This document shows, piece by piece, positions 46,261 through 58,496 of a stretch of DNA of 64,000 nucleotides. The DNA lies in NCBI GenBank assembly GCA_001600175.1, contig BCJC01000003.1:1116001-1180000 (forward strand), in the 5' to 3' direction. Each line of letters begins with the position of its first letter. The stretch's first letter is position 1. A program made the position numbers and the translations under genes. The notes beneath the pieces were generated by a model. It saw nothing but the letters and a program-made list of their open reading frames with translations, was not told the DNA's origin and ran no database searches. This stretch comes from Erythrobasidium yunnanense (taxonomy: Eukaryota > Basidiomycota > Cystobasidiomycetes > Erythrobasidiales > Erythrobasidiaceae).

Positions 46261-47734
46261 TGCATTCTAACAACCCAAATCCCTCTACCAGCTCAGCACC
46301 GCGCGTGACACCGACCGCACGGCAGCAAGTCCCATTGAGCGATGACGACAAGGCCAAAGTCGAGGCGATACGGCGATACATCACCCTTGGCTATGGCGAT
46401 CGTATTACTACTCCCTATAACTTCATCTATGGACCCGGACCGCGAACAGTACCCCAGGATGTGACTCACCTTGAGTCACCTCCGAGTATAGCTTCTAGCG
46501 TGAAGTGGTCTGATAAACTCAAGCTCCTATTCCGGCCAGAAGCGAAGGAAGTCAACCTCTTTGACGTAGTCATTGGCAAATTGCCGGACAATGTCACCGA
46601 CGTGACTAGACGAGGTCTCCTCCGCGTATGTCTAGCAAATCTCGACAAGGAGGCCCCAATGCATTTTTCTGAGGTACATGGCCAGTACCTGGCGAAAGAA
46701 GCCGATGTAGCGTGCGTCGCGGTCTGCTGCCACACGCTGTAGATTACTTATCAGCTTGTGCCTACAGATTGGCCTCCGTCTGGAATGTCATAATCCCAAT
46801 TACGCATATCTTCAGACGGGCTATTTCCTCCTACAAGAACAATCCATACCATCTCGATTTTCACTTGGAATACTCTGCGAATCGCAAGGAGCCCGAGAGC
46901 GACAATGACGATCAGATGCCATCGCGCTCTGACAGGAAGGGCAAACGTAAAGCCCCTTCGACTCAGGGATGGACACCTACCGGTTCAGGGTCTAACGATG
47001 TCGGTCGCGACACCGGACGGAACGACGGTATCTTTGTTCTACTCAACAGAGGTCAGCAAGAGCTCGATCGTAATGCGCAGAATATAGATATGCCGGGAGT
47101 ATGGGGAGCCACTCAGGATGGGAAAGTCTGCGATAGAGTCGCTTTTGGCGCTCAAGAATACAAGGTGCAGGAGTCTTTCCCTACCACCAACTCAGCATGC
47201 TGACTCAACATACAGCGCTCTAACGTGCTCAAGCCGAGTGACTGGAATATCACTACGAAATACAGCGAAACCAATGAGTATACTCGCCAAATGGGCACAC
47301 ACAAGACGCAGATCACCAGAGACTGCTTCAACTCGCCATCGGCCGTTAAGATAATTGCACAGCTGCAAATGTAAGCTTACTCTACATCTCTTTCTTCCGT
47401 ACGTGGCTGTTAACGGATACATTGCGTCAGTTATGCGGTGTTGCATGGCATTACAGACTTCATTGTAGACGATGGTGCCCTTCCGGTGTGGATCCACTTT
47501 CCGCAAGGCTCCTTTATCTACCGACCGCATGGGCCTTTCAATGAGACAGACGCCCCTGCTAAGGTATACATTACGAAGCTTTGGGATGGGGACAATACCC
47601 TTCGAGCGGCCATACTAGCAATACTACTACATATGGCGTTTCAAGTCCACATCTTAAGGACAAACCTTTTCAGGCCAGGCGTGCCATCAAACTGGAAGCC
47701 CGATACTCTCGACTATACTCATACGCAGGAATAG
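46261..47734 (+). CDS. Hypothetical protein, head-to-head with the kinase-like gene
   Basis: Four exons in frame from ATG 46261 (MHSNNPNPS) to TAG 47732-47734, about 420 residues. The N-terminus is disordered, then comes a globular part (VNLFDVVIGKLPDNVTDVTR; ALASVWNVIIPITHIFRR across an intron), a basic insert SDRKGKRKAP, and a C-terminal part where IIAQLQIYAVLHGITDFIVD is followed by VWIHFPQGSFIYRP. That last arrangement loosely recalls the restriction-endonuclease-like module that precedes kinases in some fungal multi-domain proteins, but this is a weak, unaided impression. Only 200 bp separate its start from the kinase-like gene. Confidence 0.6.
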
Positions 47735-47874
47735 AGCGCAACGTTAAGTGAAACGATAAGATTTCAGCTGGGTATGCCCCTAAAAGCTAAGATTCCAATT
47801 TTTTTGGTAGATAGAGATGTATATGCTGCGCCCCTTAAGCTTTGACCTCCTTGTTCAAGGGCTGCCGGAACTGT

Positions 47875-48306
47875 TTAAATACTTTCAGATTTCATAAGGA
47901 TGTACGTGAACGGTGGAATGATGTATTGGATGCCCAAAGAGCCGGTTTCATTGGCTTTGCTGTTCATGCTGGAAAACCCGTTCTGGTCCGCAGCTGCGAC
48001 ACCGCGGGCTGCATGATATCGTCTCGAAGTATAAGGACAGGAAGCAGAGGTCGCCGAGTATGCAGCATGGGAATTCTTGAGGACCGACTTTAAGCAAGAT
48101 TCGTTGATGAGAGCCGGGCCGTGCCAGTCCAGCTTGGAGCCCGCTTCGAGCGATTCATTTGGCACATGGGCATGAGTGTGCGCATTTGTAGCCGGTGAAC
48201 GAGAGTTCGGCTTATCGTCTCGGTACAAGACAAGCCGGACTGACGGGAAACCCCAAGTGAAAGGCAACGTGAAGTCGATGTCTCCAATACCTATCCATCT
48301 ATACAT
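47875..48306 (-). pseudogene. Truncated relative of the kinase-like gene's N-terminal region
   Basis: An ATG-started 143-residue frame contains SKLDWHGPALINESCLKSVL, which lines up with QRLDWHDEPFLSSDSVRSVL of the gene at 44750-46056, and both have a Val/Leu-rich FPSVRLVLY or FPMVTILKE segment shortly before. The kinase lobes are absent: the frame stops soon after and HSP104 follows. Either a remnant of a tandem or dispersed copy, or the 5' exon of a gene whose remainder was lost. Same strand as the intact relative, about 1.8 kb away. Confidence 0.5.
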
Positions 48307-48439
48307 CTTGTAATGACTACAACGTCTCGCTTTCCAGCACTTCTTACATCGTTTGCACTGACCACTGCCTTTCGCAGTTTATCTGCGTACTCTTTTGCTC
48401 TCAATCTCGCTTTCTAACTGTCCATCATCATGCGAATGC

Positions 48440-51400
48440 TTAGTCGAGTTCTTCCTATGGAAAGGCACAAGTCAGCTGGCTCCTCCTATCCCATGCAGAC
48501 AAGCCGAACTTACGATTCTGACATTGTCGAGATCGACATCATCTACGTCCATATCATCCTCGTCTTGCTGAATACTGGAGGGATGGTTCTCCTTGATGAC
48601 GAGTCTATTTGCTTTAAAGTCCACCGTAACATGAGCCACTTCTCCATCCTTAATTCTCTCTTCAATGAGGTATCTCGAAAGAGGAGTGAGTAGAGACGCT
48701 TGAATGACTCTGTTGAGAGGTCTTGCGCCATAAGAAGGGTGGTAGCCGCTATCTGCCAACCAGCTCTTGGCGTCTTTGTCTACATCAAGTGTCACTTTGC
48801 GCCCGTTCGCAGCGAGTCGTGCTTGGACTTCTGAAAGTCGCACATCGACGATCGCAGTGACGTCCTTGCGGCGCAGAGGGTTGAAGATGAGGATGTTGTC
48901 GAGACGATTGATGAACTCGGGTGCGAAATGTGCACGGATAGCACCCTGCACTAGCTCTCGCGCCTCGGGAGTGACTGCCGTGTCGGGAGGTAGCTCATTC
49001 AGATACTGAGAGCCGAGATTGCTTGTCATGACAATGATACATTCTTTGAAGCTGACGGTGTGACCGAGGGAGTCCTGCAGTAGCACATTGTCAGCTCATT
49101 TCCCAATGCGAAGAGTAGAGATACGTGCTTACACTCAGTCTACCATCGTCCAAGACTTGTAAGAAGAGGGTGTGGAACTCTCGGCAGGCCTTCTCCACCT
49201 CGTCGATGAGGACTATGGAATAAGGCTTTCTTCGGACGAACTCGGTGAGCATGCCTCCTTCCTCTGTTAGATCGAATGAAGACGTCAGTATATGGTCAAC
49301 ATACTGTAAGGGATTGCAACTCACCGTAGCCTACGTAGCCAGGAGGACTTCCTACGAGCCGCGAAACAGAATGCTTCTCGGAGTATTCGGACCCGTCGAT
49401 ACGGCAGATACAGTCTGGATCTTGGAAGAGGAAGTTTGCGAGGGCCTACAGACCGGACGAAAGATCAGCCAACGGTTCCCCTAATGGGGAGGAAAGAATT
49501 GTAACTCACCTTGACAGTCTGCGTCTTACCCGTTCCAGACGGACCGCAGAAGAGGAATGAACCCGTTGGTTTATTTGGATTCGAAAGACCAGATCTCGAT
49601 AATCTAACTGCATTCGCTATCGCTTTTATAGCTTCTGGCTGGCCAATAACTTCTTTCCCAATGACTCTTTCCATCTTCAGCAGTCTTTCCTTCTCGCTCT
49701 GCTTCAAGCTCGAAGCGGGTATTCCAGTGACGCGTGCTACGATTTCAGAGATGGAATCTGGAGTCACTTCTTCTTCGCCTAAAACACTGCGGCCACGAGA
49801 AGCGTCTTCTGTGCGCTTGTTCTGCTCCAATTGCGTTAAGCGGTCTTGTAAGCTTGGGATGGCACCATAGCGGATATCAGCAGCTGCTGCTAGATCGTAA
49901 TCTCTTTCTGCTCTCTCGGCCTTCATCTTCAACTCGTCTATCCTTTCTCGGACAGTGTTGATCTCGTCCGTCCTGCCTTTGAGAGCAGCATACTCCGCTT
50001 TGAGCGGTGCGAGCTCATCGTCGATTCCTCGTAGGGAAGTCTTGGCCGTCTCTAAGCGTTCTTTGATGACTTCATCTTTGCCTTTCCCTCTATCGAGCTC
50101 TTTCTCCAAAGCGTGTATCTCGATCTCTAGCTGTGTACGAGCACGCTCAAGCTTGTCGATTACTTCAGGCTGCGAATCCCGTGCGACTCGAACAGCAGCA
50201 CACGCTTCGTCGATGAGGTCGATAGCTGAATCAGGGAGTTTGCGGGAAGTGAGATATCGATGGGCGAGCGTGGCTGCTTGTACCAAAGCAGCATCGGAAA
50301 TACTGACTCCGTGGTGGATCTCATACTTTTCGCGAACACCACGAAGGATGGAGATGGCGCTGGCCACATCAGGCTCGTCGACCTGCACTTCCTGGAAACG
50401 TCGAACTAAAGCCTGGTCCTTCTCTATGTATTTGCGGTACTGCAATGCCAAAAGTCAGATGAGGTACTAAGGAAATAGAAGTAGATGACGAGTACTCACC
50501 TCTGCTAGTGTAGTTGCACCTATCGTACGTATCTTGCCCCGTGCAAGAGCTGGTTTGAGGAGATTCGCAGCGTCCATTCCGGAATTGCCCGCTCCTTGTC
50601 CAGCCATGATGAGGTGCATCTCTGTCCGACCATTCACACATCAGCACTCTCTCTCCACCTTCTCATCAGTTCTGCAAACTTACCATCGATAAATAGAATC
50701 ACATTATCCGACTTTTCGCATTCATCAATGACGGATTTCACGCGTTCTTCGAATTGACCCTTGTAAGATGCGCCTGCTGTCAAGGCGCCAAGATCTAGTG
50801 ACCAGAGCTGGCCGAGGAGATTGACGGGTACATCGCGGTTGACAATTCGCTGTGCGAGCCCTTCGACGATGGCTGTCTTGCCTGTACCGGGAGAGCCTGT
50901 GGAAAGACTATGTCAGTGTATGTTACGATGCTGTTTGATGAAGTGATTTTACCTATCAAGATGGGATTATTCTTTGTCCTGCGGGTTACACAAGTCAGCT
51001 TACAGAAAGAGAGTGAAGTGCGAAATGCTAGCGACATACCTTCGACTCAGAATCCGAATGACCCTCCTAATCTCATCATCTCTTGATATAACAGGATCCA
51101 ATTTCCCCTCCGCAGCCAGCTGCGTCAAGTTTACCGCAAACTTCTTCAAACTTTCGAGCGTTTCGTCCGCTCCCCTGCTATCGAATTTCTTCCCTGCTCT
51201 CAGGGTTGCGATTGCCGATTTGGCAGCTTGTTGGGTTGCTCCAGCTTCCTTGAATATATTGGCTAATTGGGTATCTCCCCACAGAGGTAGACAGAGATGG
51301 ATTGTGCCGATGAATGTATCTCCAGCTTCTTTGCTCGCTTTCTGAGCATCTCGAAGAATGCGCATAGCTCCTCCTGAGTAATTGACATCTTCAGGAGGTG

Positions 51401-51771
51401 GATCCTGAGAAGGTAGACGGACGACCAGTTTCTGAACACCCCGCTTCACAGCGGTGATGTCGGCCCCGCTCTTGTCGAGCACGTTGGAGAAGAGTGATGT
51501 GGATGTTCCTTTTGCATCTGTTGCGTCTTCCAACAACGCAGATGCAATGTGAGCAGGTGCGACATGGATGTTGCTATTTTCGCGCGCCAAGTTTTGGGCT
51601 GCGACGATGACCTGGATACATGGACAGGAGAAGAATATGAAGAGTAGGAATGGGAGAGTGAAGCGTCAGCGATTGGCCTGTTTGCGAGCATAGGGGTAGG
51701 TTAGGTCATGATGACCCGGTATATAGAGTACTTACGGCTTCTGCAGCTTCTGTGAATTTGAACCCGCTCAT
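48440..51771 (-). CDS. HSP104: Hsp104/ClpB-type AAA+ disaggregase
   Basis: Hexameric ATP-driven machine that pulls proteins from aggregates, with Hsp70. About nine exons, ~900 residues. Seen: N-domain repeats ([20 protein letters not shown]...), first Walker A GSPGTGKT restored by splicing, Walker [15 protein letters not shown], the coiled-coil middle domain ([20 protein letters not shown]), the second Walker [20 protein letters not shown] across an intron, pore loop [13 protein letters not shown], Walker [11 protein letters not shown], sensor [10 protein letters not shown] and arginine finger [10 protein letters not shown]. No mitochondrial leader, so cytosolic/nuclear. A last tiny exon gives the end DNVRIEELD, an EELD tail like the TPR-binding ends of Hsp104 and Hsp70. 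Confidence 0.96.
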
Positions 51772-52210
51772 AGTGTATGTTTGTAGCAGTCAAGATTAAA
51801 GAATGAACGTCCAAGTTGCTGCGACCCCAGCTATATAGCCCTCTTCGACCAGGCTAGGCTCCCTCGAGCTTTCTCGAACTTGCCAGCTTCTTCTCGTCAG
51901 TTCGATAGGATGGGATGGGACAAGGGAGGGAAGGCAGCAGAACAGAACAGAATAGAGTAGAGTAGACGACAGGAATACGCTGCGAATGAAGCTGTCAAGA
52001 TGGTGGAAACGGTCAGTCGGTGATATGGGGAGAAGAGCCAGAGTGGTCGGGATCCGCTGGGAGAAAGCGCAGCATAACGAGATATACTGCAATGTACAGC
52101 TTCTACATGTACATAACGATGTCGTGTTGGCCTTGAAACATCATCGCATCCCGTTTGCAGTCCTCGTCGCTGTTTTGCTTGCTCCTGTACCTGTTCATTA
52201 TCGTTCAAAC
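51772..52210. promoter_or_regulatory. HSP104/EB1 divergent promoter with heat-shock element and TATA box
   Basis: Reading toward HSP104 (-): an HSF-type site TTCTCGAA (TTCnnGAA, 51871-51878) with further degenerate TTC units at 51,885-51,895, then TATATAG at 51832-51838, about 60 bp before the HSP104 ATG. EB1 starts at 52211 on the other strand. Spacing supports heat-inducible control of HSP104; whether EB1 shares it is unknown. Confidence 0.6.
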
Positions 52211-53585
52211 ATGGCAGAATCGCGCGCCGACCTGATCAGCTGGCTCAACCAGCTCCTCCATCTAGGTATAACGAAGATAGAGTGAACCGACAAACGCCTA
52301 CCGTCCCCGACAATGCTGATTCTGATCATTCGCAAGATCCATGGGGAGTGGAGCTGCCGCATGTCAGGTTTTGGATTCCATATACGGTCCGCGAATTTGG
52401 AGCTATCTGAGCATCTTGGAGCGATCCTGATACGTTGTCTGCATTATCCAGGCGACCTCCCCATCCACAGAGTCAAGTTCAATGCAAATACAGAAGTGCG
52501 GCCCGTCCAAACTACTCTCCATCGTATACACTTCTATCTGACTGACGTTCTCTACCTCGTCGTATCCAGTATCAGTAAGCCTTGGGTCCATGCAGACGCG
52601 CCGGAGCAACCCAAACTCGCAAAAACACGGTCGCACCTACTGATGAGTTCATCCTAAAGATACGTAGCAAACTTCAAAGTGCGTGCACCTACTCCCCGAA
52701 GCAGAGTCGTCGAAATTACTCAAAGATCCTTTGTGGTGCTTACAGATCCTCCAAGATGCGTTCCGCAGGCACTCCATCGATAAGCCCATACCGGTAGAGA
52801 GTCTAGTACGGTGCAAGATGCAAGATAATCTAGAGTTCACACAATGGCTCAAGAAATTCTGGGATGCGAATTGGTCGGGAGAGGAGTATGATGCTATTGG
52901 AAGGAGAGGTGGGCAGGGCGGTGCAGTGTTAGTCGTTCTTTTCTTTATGATTCTCTCCGGGCCATTGTGCTGACACTTGGCGAGCAGCCGCGGAGTCCCG
53001 GCGTCTGGACCTACTTCATCTCGCACATCAACAACAGCAGCTCGCGCACCAGCAGCTGCCAAACGCGCACCCGTAGCGTCCACATCTGCATCAGTCTCCT
53101 CGTCCACCGCCCGACGTCCGCTGAACAACTCAGGCGGAGCGGGTATCGCGCGAGCTGGATCGTCACAGGCGCGTGTCAACGAAGAAGCACTACAAGCTCT
53201 GACTGCCCAAATGGGAGAAATGAAAGTGTCTGTGGAAGCATTGGAGAAAGAGAGGGATTTCTACTTCAACAAGGTGCGTGATTGCCTCTTTCGATCTTAG
53301 ACGAGAGATGAAGGAGAGAGAGTGGTTGAGCATGCGCTGTGGATGATCCAGCTGAGAGACATTGAGATCATCGTCGGCGCACGACTCGAAGAACCAGACG
53401 ATAGCGCAACGGAAGCAGAGGTACTCAAGAAAATACAGGATATCCTCTACCAGACGGAGGTGGGCCCGCCTTCTCTCTATTCATCATCTGGAGCTGACGA
53501 TGACGATTGTGTTGCGTGTCTGTAGGAGGGCTTCGAAGTGCCTGAGGAAGAGAATGGGTTGGTGGACGAGGAGGAGACGTTCTAG
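52211..53585 (+). CDS. EB1-family microtubule plus-end-binding protein
   Basis: Binds growing microtubule ends (yeast Bim1, fission yeast Mal3). Eight coding exons (the first five 52211-52281, 52337-52386, 52452-52495, 52570-52574, 52660-52678); ~285 residues. Seen: calponin-homology domain ADLISWLNQLLHLGITKIE, GSGAAACQVLDSIYGDLP, HRVKFNANTE then YQYVANFKILQDAFRRH, MQDNLEFTQWLKKFWDANW; a Ser/Ala/Arg-rich linker; and the EB1 dimerisation coil FYFNKLRDIEIIVGARLEE. It ends EEETF, an acidic-aromatic tail like the EEY/F that binds CAP-Gly domains. The YQYVANFK stretch needs a 5-nt exon (TATCA) and a 19-nt exon. Confidence 0.93.
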
Positions 53586-53878
53586 ACCAGGCCCGGCGAC
53601 TCTTAATCCATGGTCGGGCACTTATAGAGAAGTGAAGACTTCGCGAACTGTCGGTGCAGTCTTTTATTCGATGTAAACAGTTCTTGATGAACATATACCG
53701 GTTTCGCAACATTCAGGAGCGCCAGGCGTATTCACTTGAGTTTACTGCTATACTGGCTATAGTGAGAACAACGTAAATTGATGTATCGCTTGATGAGAGT
53801 CCTCCAATCGGCCTTCGTTACTGCCCTGAGCCTCTTTCTATGCGCCCGACCCATCTTGTACTGAAAAGAAGAACTTTC

Positions 53879-55768
<1,890 letters not shown>

Positions 55769-55896
55769 ATCAAAGCATCAGGCCATACGATCTAATGTAT
55801 ATCAGCGAAGCCGCCCGAAGCTATTCGACAAAGCGCGGACCCGAAATGAGTCCTCTAACATTACAAGCATAAATCTGTCTCTCTACCTCTTCCTGC

Positions 55897-57939
55897 TCAT
55901 CCTGCCAATCTGAACTCTCTTTCGCCCGACGAGCTTCTCCCGAATTCCAGCCTCAAGTCTCCATCCCTCATAGCGCTCTCAAGTTGAGGCTGCCTTGTAG
56001 TAGCCAAGAAGTGTGAGAAGGTATTATCACCAGTGAAGCCGTTACGATGCAAGCACCAAAAACCGCAGAGCGCGATTATGCTCGTCACTGCTAGACCAAT
56101 GCCATAAACTGTCCACAGCTGTTTTGGCGAGTATGTCCAGACTGACACATCTGGAATATTCGTAACAGGCACAGCGACCGTACTCAAATTGGCCGATGCG
56201 AGTGCATAAGTCATATAAGTGAACATCCTAGATATGGCGCCTGGCATATCATCGTATGCGGTCGCGAAGTTGACTGTGGTCATATCCGGATCGAAGCGCT
56301 GGTGTAGCTTGAAAAGAGGAGTGAAGAGCGCCTGAGTCCGGTTGTACGTGACGGTTGTAAATGGGTCCCCGAGCGTAGCGATCACTTGCTCAACAGTACC
56401 GGCCAGCAGGGTCTGGAAGATCTCGATAACTGGGCCAGGTATCAGTCTGACGTATCGATATAGCCTGGGCTAAGCACACTTACGAAAGACGTGGTTCATG
56501 ATGTAATTGACTTTTAGCGCATCTGTCATACCTGGCGGCCAATTTGCGGGCTCGATGTCGATGTCGTTCGCTATGTTCCGATCTCTCCACTGCGTGTTAC
56601 CTAGCGGTTTGCCCTTCTTTACGTCTAGATCGATGTGATAATCGTTGTTCCTCCATTCGTATTTGACATCGTATGTCCCGTATGAGAACTGACATACTGT
56701 TCCGCGAACGTTGGTATAGTCTCTATTGACTGGAAAGCCATACATGTCGTGCGGCTGAGCCAGAGTCGAGAAGTTGGTCTGATATGCTGCAGATAGGCTG
56801 TTCGTAGATGGAGAGTCGGTGCGGTTGATGCCATACCACATATTTGCATGATAAAGCGGGTGAGTCATGTTCGATGCAGGCTGGCCAAAGCGATTGCCGT
56901 CCAATATCTCGATACGAGCCATTTCGCGACAGTCGATAGCGGGCGCGTAGTATCGGAGGCTATACAATAATATATCAGTCATATAACTAGATTCGTGTAC
57001 TTCGGACTTACGTGTATCTACAGCTTAGGCCGCACCCGGCCGGAGGCGGGCTGGCGAGAGTGTAGGAAGATAGCATCGACTGCAGCATGATCGGTCCAAT
57101 AACCGTGGAGGAAAGCGTGGAGTCACCGCTGTTGAGGACATAAGCGAAATCGTTTGTGACCAGTAAGTTTGCCATGTCCACGGTCGAGATTGTCAGGTTT
57201 AGCGTTTCTTCCGGTGCTAAGCCAGGAATGATGCTGGAAGGCGCAATGATGGACACCACGACAGCTGCTTGGTATATGGCAGCGACGACAATCGCAGGGA
57301 AGAGGAAGCGCCAGCCGCGCATAGCCAAGAAGGCCCGCAACAGGCCTAGAGGTGTAAAGATAGAGAACGCTCTGTCGAGTATCGGGAGTCGAACGCGGTG
57401 AGAGGCGACCCTGTACCAGATCTGCTACACGTTAGCGTGCGAAGTTTGCAAGACTCTGTACGCCCGTACGATTTGTAGGAGAGACGCCGATAGAGAGATA
57501 GCTAGGAACGCAGCGACTAGCGCTGCGAGCAGGTTCCTAGTAGCTTTGTCAGCCAGTTCCTCCGCGCCATTGTCTGGCTCAAGGGTACTCACGAAAGCTG
57601 TACGACATATGTCGCCCACAAGTCATCGCGGTCATTGATTGATCGACCTCGAAGACGCGCTCCGAATGCGTGATGAGCTCCAGCTACGACAGCGGCACAC
57701 AGTATGCCTCCCACCATAGAGGTTACTGCGATTATGTATGCTCCGCTTGTCTTGGACGGGTGATTGCGCAACCGCGACCTACTAGCTCCAAATATAGGCA
57801 TGTAGGCGGTTGTCGAATGAAGTCCAATGTCGACATCTTTGCGACTTGATCGAGGAGACAGCGGGATGCCAGCCGTTGCTGCATCGTACAGCTCCTTGTC
57901 TTGCTGTCCACCATGCGATTTGAAGAGAGTCTCAGCCAT
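55897..57939 (-). CDS. Multi-pass membrane protein of a fungal-specific (DUF3176-like) type
   Basis: About five exons, ~600 residues. N-terminal cytosolic tail with a short Ser/Arg segment, then membrane helices (YIIAVTSMVGGILCAAVVAG; NLLAALVAAFLAISLSASLL; FLFPAIVVAAIYQAAVVVSI). A long extracellular-looking segment with N-glycosylation-type sites (for example NLT, NRT, NFS) and several Cys follows, then a last helix YGIGLAVTSIIALCGFW and a cytosolic tail. This topology (two or three N-terminal helices, large ectodomain, one C-terminal helix) is common in fungal DUF3176 proteins; family assignment is from topology, function unknown. Confidence 0.7.
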
Positions 57940-58496
57940 AAAAGTGCATCAACAAGTTGATCAGAAGGAAAGAGACGGCGCCAGGAGGTTGCAGTGCTGT
58001 CGAACTCTGTTATGGGAGTGATCGGAAGACCCGGATGCGAGCCGGAGGTTCTTGAACCGTTGACAGGCCGTTGCGAAGCTTTGTCAGCGAGTCGAAGTTG
58101 CTTGAGGAGATGTCGTATCTCTACAGCTTGCTTATAACGTCTTCAGCTTGCCAAGGCTGTCTGAAACTTGATGTCAGTATAGGTCAGCAAGATCCAGCTT
58201 TAATCAGTCGCGACCTGCGAATACGACACGTCTGTTATTGGTACATATGTACGAGCAACAATACTTATACACTAAATAAGCACTGCAGATACTCCCTGAT
58301 ACCGATACCGATTACTGATACTAGGTGGCAGAAAGATGGGAATTGTTGCAGCAGATGTTGAGAGCTGGAATGTCCAGTTTAGAGAAGAAGTTGCTGCTAT
58401 CATAGAAGGTTGAAGAACTATTATTTGAGGAAAGTTTGCGGAGTCCAAGGGAAACGCGTACGGGCAGTTGGGGTGCTGCGGGACGCAGTCTAGGAG
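57940..58496. other. Intergenic region, no gene seen
   Basis: Promoter of the membrane-protein gene (-) and 3' flank of the C2H2 gene (-). No coding frame of note, no RNA gene, no repeat recognised. Confidence 0.5.
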
